Positions 12,616 to 28,074 of a stretch of DNA of 64,000 nucleotides are shown one piece after another. The position numbers and the translations under genes are program-made. Positions within the stretch are counted from its first letter, which is position 1. Every line of letters starts with the position of its first letter. The stretch is taken from assembly GCA_963978895.1 (NCBI GenBank), contig OZ022245.1, positions 4,740,509 through 4,804,508 of the forward strand, read 5' to 3'. Under the pieces are notes generated by a model. The model had not been told where the DNA came from and ran no database searches. It was given only the letters and a program-made list of their open reading frames with translations. Source of the stretch: Erpobdella octoculata. Lineage: Eukaryota; Annelida; Clitellata; Hirudinida; Erpobdellidae.

Positions 12616-14059
12616 TCTATATATATAAAAGAACATGTCCTGACTGACTGACTGACTGACTGACTGACTGACTGACTGACTGACTGACTGACTGACTGAC
12701 TGACTGACTGACTGACAGATGACTGACTGATAATCAACGCCGAGCTCAAACGCCTCATCCTAGGAACGTGAAATTTGAAACTTATATTACTTTTATAGCG
12801 TAAACATCCGCTAAGAAAGGATTTTTGAAAATTTTGCTCCTGAGGGGAAAAAACTGGAAAACAAACTTTTTTTCTAAAACATTGTATATCTCAAAAACCA
12901 AAAATGAGGAGATTTTGAAATTTGGTATATAGATTCTTTTTGAAAAATAAAAAGATACGTGTTTCACCATTTTTTGAAAATTCGGTTTCCCGGACCTCAA
13001 ATGTGGGTTGGAAAATTGGGTTATTTGGTTTTTAAAGTAGCTTCTACTCAAAAACTGTTAATGCTACAGGAGTAAAAATTAGTATTTAGTTTCTACTCCA
13101 AAAATAATGAAATACGTGTTTTAGCATTTTTTGAAAATTTGATTTCCAGGACTTCAAATGTGGGGTGGAAAATAGGGTTATTTGTTTTTTAAACTGCTAC
13201 TCAAAAACTGTAAATACCACAGATTTAAAAATTAGTATCTAGTTTCTATTCTAAAAATAAAGATATACGTGTTTCACCATTTTTTTATAAATTTGGTTTC
13301 CAGAACCTTAAATTTGGGCTGGACAATAGGATTACTTGGTTTTTAAAGTAACTGATACTCAAAAACTGTAAATGCTACAAAAGTAAAAATTAGTATTTAG
13401 TTTCTACTCTAAAAATAATGATATACGTGTTTTACTATTTTTTGAAAATTTGGTTTTCAGGACCTCAAATGTGGGGTGGAAAATTGGGTTACTTGGTGTT
13501 TAAAGTAACTGCTACTCAAAAACTGTAAATGCTACAAAAGTAAAAATTAGTATTTAGTTTCTACTCTAAAAATAAGGATATATGAAATTTTGGTTTTCAT
13601 GATCTCAAATGTGGGGTGGAAAAAGGTTTCTTTGGTTTTTAAAGTAACTGCTACTCAAAAACTGTGAATGCTACAGATGTCAAAATTAGTATTTAGTATT
13701 TACTCTAAAAATAATGATATAAGTGTTTCAACATTTTTAAAAATTTGGTTTCCAGGACCTCAAATGTGGGGTGGAAATAAGGGTTATTTGATTTCAAAAT
13801 AACTGCTACTCAAAAACTGAAAGTGCTACAAATGTAAAAATTAGTATTTTGAAGTTTTGTGCCGGTTAAAAGTAGCCTGTAAGAATGGGCCGGGCCTAAT
13901 TCAAACGGGCTGTTCCGGGCCAGGAGTTTAGGTTTTTAAAACGTGCTGGGCTAAGTTGTCGACGGGCCGAGCCGAGACCTAAAAAATTGATCTCTACTAT
14001 GGATGCACGGTTCAAACTCTCTAATTTCATGCGAGCGAAGCCGCTACGGGCACTGCTAG
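12616..14059 (+). mobile_element. Non-autonomous Helitron, family 1
   Basis: It starts TCTATATATATAAAAGAACA after an A and ends CACTGCTAG before a T, the Helitron insertion signature (A|TC...CTRR|T). A small hairpin (AGCG-AAGC-CGCT) lies just inside the 3' end. The 5' part carries a (TGAC)n array at 12641-12716. The body is about six units of a ~155-bp tandem repeat marked by TACTCAAAAACTG. It has no transposase. A composite of the same family is at 24189-26838, with the same termini. Confidence 0.85.
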
Positions 14060-15723
<1,664 letters not shown>

Positions 15724-15822
15724 TTTAATAGATGCTACAAGCTATTCTATTTTTAACCGCTCAAACGTAAATTTTTTAGACCTTCAGACTTTAAGCTTCA
15801 CTGACCTTAAATAAAAGGAAAA

Positions 15823-16130
<308 letters not shown>

Positions 16131-16981
16131 CTAGCGGGGTTACCCGGCGTTGCCCGGGGTTTTTAGAGGTTTTTCTAATGTTTGTCCCTTTCGCTCCCGT
16201 TTCCTTCTCCACTTTCCCGTTTTCGTCGCGTTCCCGGTCGCTTTTCCGCTCTCGGTCGTTTTCCAGCTCCCGGTCGCTTTCCCGCTCAGAAGTTTTGTTA
16301 TCGATTTTCTCTCTTGCTCGCGTTTCCTTCCAAGCTTGCTCTCCCGATTCCAGTCGCTTTCCGCGTTCCCGGTCGCTTTCCGCGTTCCCGGTCGCTTTCC
16401 CGTTCCCGGTCGCTTTCCCGTTCCCGGTCGCTTTCCCGTTCCCGGTGGCTTTTCCGTTCCCGGTCGCTTTCCCGTTCCCGGTCGCTTTCCCGTTCCCGGT
16501 CGCTTTCCCGTTCCCGCTTGCTCTCCCGTTCCCGGTCATGCTTGCTCTCCCATTCCCGGTCACGGTTGCTCTCCCGTTCACGCTCATTTTTTCTTTTCCA
16601 TTCTTTCATAACTTCTGTTAGCCTATAAAACGTAAAATAGATTTGCTAAGACTATATATATATATATATGAATGTTTGTGGGTTAGTTTGTCTATTATAG
16701 AAACGGGAAAGCGACCTGGAACGGACAGCGAGCGGGAACGGAAAAGCAAGCGTGAGCGGGAATGGGAGAGCAAACGTGAGCGGGAAAGCGACCGGGAGTG
16801 GTAAAGCGACCGGGAGCGGGAAAGCGACCGGGAGCGGGAAAACGACCGGGAGCGGGAAAACGACCGAAAACGGGAAAGCGAACGGGAGTGGGAAAGCAGG
16901 TGGGAAAGGAAACGGGAGAGAAAGAGACAAACATTAGAAAAACCTCTAAAAAACCCGGGCAACGCCGGGTATCTCCGCTAG
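16131..16981. mobile_element. Inverted Helitron dimer, family 2 (two outward-facing 3' ends)
   Basis: The right end is a Helitron 3' terminus: hairpin ACCCGG-GCAACG-CCGGGT followed by CTAG at 16978-16981 and a T. The left end, read on the minus strand, is the same terminus (hairpin, then CTAG ending at 16131). Each arm carries a minisatellite of CGGGAACGGGAAAGCGAC-like units in opposite orientation, and the arms meet around 16610-16700. The Ser/Arg-rich open frames on both strands come from this minisatellite and are not genes. A second, left-truncated copy of the dimer is at 47385-47861. Confidence 0.75.
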
Positions 16982-16984
16982 TAC

Positions 16985-17522
<538 letters not shown>

Positions 17523-17790
17523 GTATACATAAACACAGACACAGACACACATACATGCACATACACATACATACATACACACATACATACGCACATACAT
17601 ATATATATAGTTCCCGCTCGCTCACCCGCTCCGCTCCGCTCATTTTGTGACGGATTTCAAATTTTTTTTTTTTTTGATTTTCATTGACTCTCAAGGTTGT
17701 GTGAAAATTTCATTACGATCGGATGAAGGGTGTAGCAATGCATAAAGGACATTAACATACATATATACAAACATTCATTTTTATATATAT

Positions 17791-17793
<3 letters not shown>
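17523..17793 (-). repeat. Local duplication, copy B
   Basis: Near-identical to 16985-17255: same CA array, same CGCTCGCTCACCCGCTCCG block and same terminus at 17793. The unit (array + Helitron 5' fragment + AT repeat) was therefore duplicated in tandem. Confidence 0.8.
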
Positions 17794-18035
<242 letters not shown>

Positions 18036-18147
18036 TATTAAAACACATGGTGTAAAGGACATGATTATGTGTTTTGCCAAAGTTGTAAGTTAACTGTTGT
18101 TGAAAAGTCGAAAAAAACTGTTCAACACTCAATGGACTGGGCTGCTA

Positions 18148-18227
18148 CGTAGCGTGGCCGAGTGGTCTAAGGCGCTGGTTTTAGGCACCAGTCTGTTAAG
18201 GCGTGGGTTCGAATCCCACCGCTGCCA
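18148..18227 (+). tRNA. tRNA-Leu (UAG anticodon), possibly a pseudogene
   Basis: Class II tRNA fold. D arm GCCGAGTGGTCTAAGGC; anticodon stem CTGGT/ACCAG around loop TTTAGGC (anticodon TAG, reads CUA Leu codons); T arm GTGGG-TTCGAAT-CCCAC; acceptor 3' strand CGCTGCC with A as discriminator. The B box GGTTCGAATCC is perfect. Two oddities: the first base is C where G would pair (C1-C72 mismatch against CGTAGCG), and the variable arm is only 11 nt with a weak stem. There is no intron. Confidence 0.75.
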
Positions 18228-18267
18228 AATCTTTTATCAAATTCAGAAATAAAACTAATAATTATCT

Positions 18268-18443
18268 AACTCCGCCTTGCATTTGCAAGCCAGTCCCAAG
18301 CCTGGAGAAAGGAGGAGGGAAAAGTTAAAAAGAACAAATTATGATCCACGACAGGAAGTACTTAGGTGTTTCCTACATACAGCCATTTCAGTCTTAAAAC
18401 ACCTGGTGTAAAGGACTATAAACTATTATAAAAAAAAAAAAAA
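18268..18443 (+). repeat. Dispersed ~170-bp repeat, copy 3
   Basis: The best preserved of the four copies (AACTCCGCCTTGC... with GACAGGAAGTACTTAGGTG and a 14-A tail). It begins 40 bp after the tRNA gene. Confidence 0.85.
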
Positions 18444-19023
18444 TAATAATTATCTATATTTCAAAACAAATCAAGTACAGTTATAAAGATAAGTTTACAA
18501 AAAATCATTTTGAAATATTTTTTACCATAAATAAAAAGCTGTCAAACCTGAAATAAAAGGGATTTGTGAAAAACCTGGTTTTTACGGTTTACTTGATAAA
18601 GATTTATCTCTAGTTTCATTATAATTTCTGCTATTAAAGCACCATTTAACAGCGTAACGCAAAATTCTAACATACAGTACATACATCAGTCAATCATACA
18701 GACATCTGCTTTTTAAGCATACGTGAATAAAGAAACCATGCTTTTATTCTGCCATGGTACATAGAATGCAAAGCTTATTTGTTGACACTATCGCTGGAGA
18801 ATATCTCTCATATCTCAGCAAATTAGAAAAGAAGATATTCGTCACTGTTGCGGATGCAGAGATGGACATGGGTCAAGTTGACCCATACAATTTTAACTGT
18901 TGGTTGGGCTGAGTTGGGTTAGAAAATGTATCTTTTCAGGTGAGTTTGGTTGGGTTGAGAAAGTGGTAGGTTGGGTTGCCAAAAAAATGAACCCGTGGCT
19001 GAATTCAACATTAAGATGAACTG

Positions 19024-19515
19024 GTGTTAGAGAAGTTATATATCGCTGCAACAATAAAAGTTTCGACTCTTCATCCATATACGAGTGTTCCACATTCCGC
19101 CGCCCGCCTGGTTGTCGGTGCACCAACCCGTGTACATATCTCTCCTATCCTCCGTCAATTGCACTGGCTTCCCATTTCGTCTAGCACTTACTTACAATAT
19201 TCTTCAAAACAGCTTCCCAACTTACCTGCTAGATCTTATCAATCCCTGTTCGAACTACCCGGAAAGACGCAGACTCTGTTCATCATCTCGTCGCGACCTA
19301 ACTGTTCCCTGCATTCGTCATAATTACGCGAGAAGAGCTTTTTCAGTTGCAGCTCTCATCGCCTGGAACGGCCTACCATCAAGATATTAGAAACTATTAC
19401 TGACTTTAAAAACTCATTTACTTAATAACGTTTAAAACTTTTAAATTTATATTATTTCACGCCATCGCCTTTGGGCAAAACATGTTTTGTTTAGGCGACT
19501 AATAAATTTTAGTTG
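19024..19515 (+). pseudogene. Non-LTR retrotransposon fragment: end of the reverse transcriptase ORF and 3' UTR
   Basis: Two frames joined by a frameshift read AARLVVGAPTRVHISPILRQ and LHWLPIS, then RRDLTVPCIRHNYARRAFSV and WNGLPS. These are hallmarks of the extreme C-terminus of CR1/L2/Jockey-like LINE ORF2 proteins. The 3' UTR contains TCGCCTTTGGGCAAAAC and GTTTAGGCGACTAA. The same 3' tail occurs near 39410 after another piece of the family. Decayed and 5' truncated. Confidence 0.8.
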
Positions 19516-20975
<1,460 letters not shown>

Positions 20976-21051
20976 TTTCTTATCAGTTTATATATAGATA
21001 TACTCATATAAAAATGTTAGTATTTTAGCAAACCTTCTTGTTATTTGAAAT

Positions 21052-21726
21052 ATGGTTAATATGGAAACTTACTCTCTGGAGCCGCAAAAAGTTAAGAAAA
21101 CTCGTTTTGAGTGTATTGAATGCCACAAATTATTCAGCCAATCGAGCAGCTTAAAAGTTCACATGCGCATTCACAACAAACAAAAGCCATACGCATGCGA
21201 CAAGTGCGACAAAACATTCACATGTTGCGGAAACTTGACAGTCCATCAGCGCGTTCACACGAACGAGAGACCCTACGAGTGCAGTGAATGCTCTCAAAAG
21301 TTTACGCAGCTCAACAGTTTGAAATCTCACATGCTTATTCACAGTGATGAAAAACCCTTCCCGTGTAGTGAATGCTGCAAGTCGTTCAGAACGCTCGGCA
21401 ACCTCAAACTACACTACTCCAGACATTCTGCACTGGGAAAGTATAGCTGTGATCATTGTGATCGGCGCTTTAAAGGTAAATTTAACTATGAATCGCATAT
21501 TTGCAAGCACAATATTGTTGCAGCAACGCCAGAAGTAACTGCTTCGTGCTCAACTACATTCTTAAACAATCAATCTACCAACAATGAAACCGTTTTTAGT
21601 CGTGTTCCAAACCCGCGCTTGTTTTCATACGCATGCAAGCCAAATGTTTTAGCTGAATCTGAATCGTTTCACGCGCCAAACATTAAGTCATGTTCAGACC
21701 TTCTGGCTAATACGGCTAAGGCATGA
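21052..21726 (+). CDS. C2H2 zinc-finger protein, five fingers, intronless
   Basis: 224 residues in one open frame, probably a DNA-binding transcription factor of the nucleus. Five C2H2 fingers run from about residue 19 to 153: FECIECHKLF..HMRIH, YACDKCDKTF..HQRVH, YECSECSQKF..HMLIH, FPCSECCKSF..HYSRH and YSCDHCDRRF..HICKH. The linkers are degenerate relatives of TGEKP (NKQKP, TNERP, SDEKP, SALGK). The C-terminal ~70 residues are Ser/Asn-rich with no domain. A second ATG lies three codons downstream (at 21061), so the start is slightly uncertain. An AATAAA follows at about 21842. I do not recognise a specific orthologue. Being intronless next to AT arrays and transposons, it may be a retrocopy. 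Confidence 0.9.
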   Translation: MVNMETYSLEPQKVKKTRFECIECHKLFSQSSSLKVHMRIHNKQKPYACDKCDKTFTCCGNLTVHQRVHTNERPYECSECSQKFTQLNSLKSHMLIHSDEKPFPCSECCKSFRTLGNLKLHYSRHSALGKYSCDHCDRRFKGKFNYESHICKHNIVAATPEVTASCSTTFLNNQSTNNETVFSRVPNPRLFSYACKPNVLAESESFHAPNIKSCSDLLANTAKA

Positions 21727-21879
21727 AGGGCCGGCAAACGATTGCCTTAACTTTAAGTTATTTAATAACCTATTCATGCAGACGTTGTGGAGTTTTCTCA
21801 TTAGTTACTGTTTTTTTATAATGTACTGTTTTTCAGTTTAAAATAAAAATTTCTCTATTAAATTATCAAAACTTTTTTA

Positions 21880-22645
21880 TGTCTTTTAAGTATGTCGGAA
21901 ATTTCCTGTCGCAGTTCATAATTTGATTTTGTTTCATTTTCTCTTTTATCCAAACCTTGGTAAGACTGGTTCTTATTAAACTTGGAGAATATTTAAAAAA
22001 ATATCAAAAGTATTCAAGATAGACTCATAGGCGTAGGGGAATGCATCTAAAAAAAAGTTTGGTTTTCAGCTGACGGGACCGGCAAGATCAGGACAATGTG
22101 AACCCTCATATAATCAGTATAATAAAATATTTCTCCTCAGCAAGATGGGCTTTCTATCATGCGCTATTTGTCAATCTTATTTAAATCTTAGTCTGAGTGT
22201 GAGAGCAGAACTCGAGCCGATAAAAGTTGATTCTCAAGCCAAAATTACTCTTATGAAACATGACAAATTGGTTATTTACATAAAAGTTTCTATTCTTCGT
22301 TTTCGTGTGCATCTCCTTTACTTAACTTATATTTATTTGATAAATTTTAGTCCTATGATTGTAAACGACACTGTGATTCATCGCTTTGGAATTTGATTCT
22401 TTGCCACGTTTTTACAAACTTTTATTTAGGTTACAATCTCTGTTTGTGTGTGGCTTTCTCTGTACGCAAATCTTGCAAGTGAAATTTAACCAGCTTTTTG
22501 ACTAGCTAGGAAGCTGAAACTTTCAGCATAGCTTTATATTGGATGACAATACATGATTCAATTACAAAAAAAAACTTAATTTGAACATCTTTCGTATTTC
22601 TAAAGCAAGGAGTTCACTCGCATTGCTAAATGGCTGCCTCTGCAA
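21880..22645. other. Spacer with Helitron-like remnants
   Basis: AT-rich. The stretch around 22440-22560 (GCAAATCTTGCAAGTGAAA and following) resembles the sequence just left of the Helitron at 12616, so it is probably an old shared element. The short open frame at 22145-22396 has no recognisable domain. Confidence 0.35.
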
Positions 22646-23997
22646 GTAGGGGCATGTTGAACCACGGGGCATGTTGAACCAGATGGGTAAATTTGCTTAT
22701 TTATAGAAAATTTTTTGTCAGAGTTTCATAGTTTGGACTAATAATATAAATAGAAGTAGCTGTGTTGATTTGTGATGTTTATGTATGTTAATTTTAAAAT
22801 AATCGCGATATAAGTGATTTTGCCGGTTTCGAGTAATTTTGAGTCGTTGACGTTATTGTTCTTTAAAACACAATTGCAAAGAAAGTGAGTAATTTCAAGA
22901 TACATATTTTTTGTGTGTTTTTATCCAGTAACACAGTACGTGTTTTCTTTCTCGCATCAGTAACATGTTAATCAGCCTACAGTTAAAATACTAGGACCAA
23001 TACGATTGGGGCATGTTGAACCATTTTGTTAGGGGCACGTTGAACCAACAATATTTTATCATGGTGATGATTTGACTTGTTATAATTTTTAGATATTTTA
23101 TTAGATAATTTTAATAGAAATCTTTTTCAATTATTAGATATTTTTATCAGTTATTAGATTTTTTTATTAGCTGTTTTGTCTGGATTTTTCTCAGGGTCAT
23201 TGCGTGTTCTCACAATAACCAAGGATATCTTGATATAACAACTGGATCCACAACCTACTCTAGTAGGCCTAGACAGTTCAGCCAATTACGTCATAGTTAC
23301 ATCAAAATTTGTAAAAGTATGATATAACTACTATGCTTTTGTAGTTTGTTACATCAATTTATTTATAATTATGATATAAGAAGCGGTAAAACATTAGGCC
23401 TACTAGAGTAGGTTGTGGATCCAGTTGTTATATCAAGATATCCTTGACAATAACCCAATAACCATTCTAAAACACACAAGTTGTTACAATAATTACGTAA
23501 GCAGCATTAAGCAGCTTTAATGATTTAATCCATAGCGTTTCGTAACACAAGAACTTATTATTAGTAATATTAATTATAATAATTACGCAACTTTTGTAAT
23601 AAATTAGATGAACTTAAAAACCTCAAATACAACAAAACCAAAAAATTGCGAAATCCGAATTTTATTGGAGATATAAAGCAAAATAGAAGATTGAAGATAA
23701 ATCAATTTGACTTAGATAACATTTGTACATTTGAAAATGTTTCATTAGAACAATAACTGCTTAGCAACAGCAGTTATAAAATATTGGTTCAACGTGCCCC
23801 GTTGAACCACATGACAGGCTTGCTAATATTTTCTTCTATGGTCAAGGAAAAATCTTAAAATTAAAAATAATTTTTGGTATACGTAATAAACATATTTGTT
23901 TATAATAATAACCTATTTCAAGATGTTTTACTGCAATAATAAATGTGTAGTGAGTAAAGTTATAAAAATTGGTTCAACATGCCCCGGTCTCCCCTAC
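22646..23997. mobile_element. DNA transposon with repeated GGGGCATGTTGAACC motifs
   Basis: The left end reads GTAGGGGCATGTTGAACC. The reverse complement of the right end reads GTAGGGGAGACCGGGGCATG and continues TTGAACC. The motif GGGCA(T/C)GTTGAACC recurs near 22649, 22668, 23009 and 23031, and in inverse orientation near 23780 and 23970. This is the subterminal repeat pattern of a DNA transposon. No transposase frame. A younger MITE is inserted at 23220. Confidence 0.6.
23220..23446. mobile_element. 227-bp MITE with 53-bp perfect terminal inverted repeats
   Basis: The arms begin CAAGGATATCTTGATATAAC and match without mismatch for 53 bp. The element is flanked by a perfect 8-bp direct repeat, ACAATAAC (23212-23219 and 23447-23454). 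The 8-bp duplication suggests a hAT-like superfamily, but the CAAGG end is not the usual CAGTG. It looks young. Confidence 0.9.
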
Positions 23998-24188
23998 CCT
24001 TTCTCGCCTTCGAGCAAGACTTGTCTTGGAAAAGGCGTTGTGAAAGGAAAACAAGTAAATTAAAAACGAATTTTTAAAACCCAATGCTTTTATATGTAAT
24101 TAAAACACAAATTTTGCAATCAATTTTTTCTTATATTATAAACACGCACACGTACACATATACATACATATATATAAACACACACATA

Positions 24189-26838
24189 TCTATATATATA
24201 AAAGAACATGTCCTGACTGACTGACTGACTGACTGATAATCAACGCCGAGCTCAAACGCCTCATCCTAGGAACGTGAAATTTGGAACTTATAGTGCTTTT
24301 ATAGCGTAAACATCCGCTAAGAAAGGATTTTTGAAAATTTTGCTCCTGAGGAGAAAAAACTGGAAAACAAACTTTTTTCTAAAACAATGTATATCTCGAA
24401 AACCAAAAATGAGGAGATTTTGAAATTTGGTATATAGATTCTTTTTGAAAAATAAAAAGATACGTGTTTCACCATTTTTTGAAAATTCGGTTTCCCGGAC
24501 CTCAAATGTGGGTTGGAATATTGAGTTATTTGGTTTTTAAAGTAGCTTCTACTCAAAAACTGTTAAGGCTACAGGAGTAAAAATTAGTATTTAGTTTCTA
24601 CTCCAAAAATAATGAAATACGTGTTTTAGCAATTTTTGAAAATTTGGTTTCCAGGACTTCAAATGTGGGGTGGAAAATAGGGCTAATTGTCTTTTATAGT
24701 AACTGCTACTCAAAAACAGTAAATACCACAGATGTAAAAATTATTATTTAGTTTCTTTTCTAAAAATAAGGATATACGTGTTTCACCATTTTTTACAAAT
24801 TTGGTTTCCCGGACCTCAAATGTGGGTTGGAAAATTGGGTTATTTGGTTTTTAAAGTAGCTTCTACTCAAAAACTGTTTATGCTACAAAAGTAAAAATTA
24901 GTATTTAGTTTCTACTCTAAAAATAATGATATACGGGTTTCACAATTTCTTGAAAATTTGGTTTCCAGGACTTCAAATGTGGGGTGGAAAATAGGGTTAT
25001 TTGGTTTTTAAAGTAACTGCTACTCAACAACTGTAATTGCCACAGATGTAAAAATTAATACTTAGTATCTACTCAAAAAAAAAAGATATACGTGTTTCAT
25101 CATTTTTTGGGTTATTTGGTTTTTAAAGTAGCTGCTACTCAAAAACTGTTAATGCTACAGAAGTAAAAATTAGTATTTAGTTTCTACTCCAAAAATAATG
25201 AAATACGTGTTTTACATTTTTTGAAAAATTTGGTTTCCAGGACCTCAAATGTAAGGTGCAAAATAGAGTTATTTGATTTTAAAAATTACTGCTACTCAAA
25301 AACTGTAAGTGGTAATTTCTATATATATAAAAGAACATGTCCTGACTGACTGACTGACTGATAATCAACGCCGAGCTCAAACGCTTCATCCTAGGAACGT
25401 GAAATTTGGAACTTATATTACTTTTATAGCGTAAACATCTGCTAAGAAAGGATTTTTGAAAATTTTGCTCCTGAGGGGAAAAAACTGGAAAACAAACTTT
25501 TTTCTAAAACAATGTATATCTCGAAAACCAAAAATGAGGAGATTTTGAAATTTGGTATATAGATTCTTTTTGAAAAATAAAAAGATACGTGTTTCACCAT
25601 TTTTTGAAAATTCGGTTTCCCGGACCTCAAATGTGAGTTGGAAAATTGGGTTATTTGGTTTTTAAAGTAGCTTCTACTCAAAAACTGTTAATGCTACAGG
25701 AGTAAAAATTAGTATTTAGTTTCTACTCCAAAAATAATAAAATACGTGTTTTAGCATTTTTTGAAAATTTGGTTTCCAGGACTTCAAATGTGGGGTGGAA
25801 AATAGGGTTATTTGGTTTTTAAAGTAACTGCTACTCAACAACTGTAATTGCCACAGATGTAAAAATTAATACTTAGTATCTACTCAAAAAAAAAGATATA
25901 CGTGTTTCATCATTTTTTGGGTTATTTGGTTTTTAAAGTAGCTGCTACTCAAAAACTGTTAATGCTACAGAAGTAAAAATTAGTATTTAGTTTCTACTCC
26001 AAAAATAATGAAATACGTGTTTTAGCATTTTTTGAAAATTTGGTTTCCAGGACTTCAAATGTGGGGTGCAAAATAGGGTTATTTGGTTTTTAAAGTAACT
26101 GCTACTCAACAACTGTAATTGCCACAGATGTAAAAACTAATACTTAGTATCTACTCAAAAAAAAAGATATACGTGTTTCATCATTTTTTGGGTTATTTGG
26201 TTTTTAAAGTAGCTGCTACTCAAAAACTGTTAATGCTACAGAAGTAAAAATTAGTATTTAGTTTCTACTCCAAAAATAATGAAATACGTGTTTTAGCATT
26301 TTTTGAAAATTTTGGTTTCCAGGACCTCAAATGTGGGTGGAAATAAAGGTTATTTGATTTCAAAATAACTGCTACTCAAAAACTATAAGTGCTACAAATG
26401 TAAAAATTATTATTTTGAAGTTTTGTGCCGGTTAAAAGTAGCTAAGTCCAGTTTATCATCGGCCGGGCCAAGCCGTTATTTTAGAGTCTTCACACGGGCC
26501 AGGCCAAACCTTAAATCAAAGTGGGACGGGCCGAGGTTTTTCACCAAGTATATAGATATTTTAGTGATTTTAGGGTCTTCAGTTTGGCCGGGCCAAACCT
26601 GAGGTCAAGGTGGGATGGGCCGAAGTTTTTCATCAAGTATATAGAACTTCTAGGCCTGTAAAAATGGGCCGGGCCTAATTCAGACGGGCTGTGCCGGGCC
26701 AGAAGTTTGGGTTTTTCAAACGTGCTGGGCTAATTTGTTAACGGGCCGAGCCGAGACCTAAAAAAATGATCTCTACTATGGATGCACGGTTCAAACTCTC
26801 TAATTTCATGCGAGCGAAGCCGCTACGGGCACTGCTAG
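24189..26838 (+). mobile_element. Composite Helitron, family 1, with two 5' ends and one 3' end
   Basis: It starts TCTATATATATAAAAGAACA after an A. A second copy of this 5' terminus with its (TGAC)n stretch begins at 25318. A single 3' end (hairpin, then CACTGCTAG before T) is at 26838. The interior is the ~155-bp tandem repeat of the family. Around 26450-26700 there are GGGCCGGGCC-rich units also present at the 3' end of the copy at 12616-14059. Confidence 0.8.
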
Positions 26839-27076
26839 TGTATATATATGTGTGCGAAATTAATTAAAATTAACTAAATTAATTGACTTATTGTAAAACT
26901 AATAATTGAATATTGCATTGTCTTCTATTTTGAGCATGTATGCAAAATTTGAAAAAAATCTATCATCAGGAAGTCACTCAAAAATTGATTGCAAGATTTG
27001 AAACAGACAGAGAAACAGAGACGACGAGTTAATAAAAGCATTGGTAAAAAAACTATGTTTATAACAACTATATATA

Positions 27077-27455
27077 TCTGTATGCATGTATGTATGTCCG
27101 GCATTGCTACATCATTCATCCGATCGTAATGAAATATTCACACAAAATTGAAAGTCAATAGAGGAAGGTTTCTGTGAAAAAATTAAAATCGGTTACAAAA
27201 TGAGCACAGCGGGAGAGCGAGCGGAAACGGGAGATCAAACGGGAACTGGAGAATGAGCGGGAACGAGATAGCAAGTGGAAACGGAAAAACAACCGGGAGC
27301 GGAAATGTGAGCGGGAAAGGGAAAGCAAGCGGGAACGAGAGAGCAAGCGGGAACGGGAAAGCGACCGGGAGCGGGAGAGGGGAAGTAAACGGTAGTGAGA
27401 AAAAATGATAAAAAAAACCTCTAAAAACCACGGGCAATGCCGGGTATCCTGCTAG
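27077..27455 (+). mobile_element. Short Helitron, family 2, both ends present
   Basis: It starts with TC after A, contains the GATCGTAATGAAAT segment also found (inverted) at 17178 and 17719, then the CGGGAACGGGAAAGCGACC minisatellite. It ends with hairpin CGGGCAATGCCGGGTA, then CTAG before T. This copy links the 5' fragments at 17255/17793 with the 3' arms at 16131-16981 as one family. Confidence 0.7.
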
Positions 27456-28074
27456 TTTGAAAATTAAATTATTAACATTATTTCGACGAGAAATATAATC
27501 TTTGTTTACTCATGCATTAAAATCTATTAACGCACTTGTATTGTGCCATATTCAGATTAGCTTGTTGCTCCTGGCAACAAACTAAAATTACAGCATGAAA
27601 ACAATTTTAATCGGCTTTTTGTTATTAGTCCAAAATATAGCGATACTGGAACAGAATATATTTATAAAATCTTAAGATTTTGTTTATATATATAAATAAA
27701 TAACGCTTGATTTGTTGCAATGGCTGTAGTAAAGCAGGAAGGCACCTCGACCTCAGCAACAAATAGTACTAACTAGAATTTATTATTGAATAAGTATAAT
27801 AATAATTATTGAATGAATATATCAATTATCAAAAAAAGAGTTTAATTTATTACCTTTTAAAAAAAACTGAAGGAATTTAATTTAGTTATTTTTTAGTTGC
27901 AGCAAAAAGTGATCAAGCAAAAGATATATCCAAGTGTGTGTTTATAAACAGCTTTAAAAAAATCACTAATTTATTTAAAGTTTTTAATTATTAAAAAATA
28001 AACTTTTCCAGAGAAATTTTATTAAAGATCAGCCTTAATATTTTTAAAACACTTATTTTGTCTTGATCTAGTAG
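27456..28074. other. Spacer upstream of AHI1
   Basis: AT-rich. The first exon(s) and promoter of AHI1 should be here or further left. An ATG at 27721 opens a 19-codon frame that I could not splice in phase to the first recognised exon. Confidence 0.4.

Noticed and set aside
12641..12716. (TGAC)n array considered as a CRISPR-like or regulatory repeat
   Set aside because: Simple microsatellite at a fixed place within the Helitron family, also at 24213 and 25343.
21151..21342. Minus-strand frame inside the zinc-finger gene
   Set aside because: Shadow of the C2H2 coding sequence.
22145..22396. 83-aa open frame beginning MGFLSCAICQSY
   Set aside because: No domain, no splice partner, and it sits among repeat remnants.
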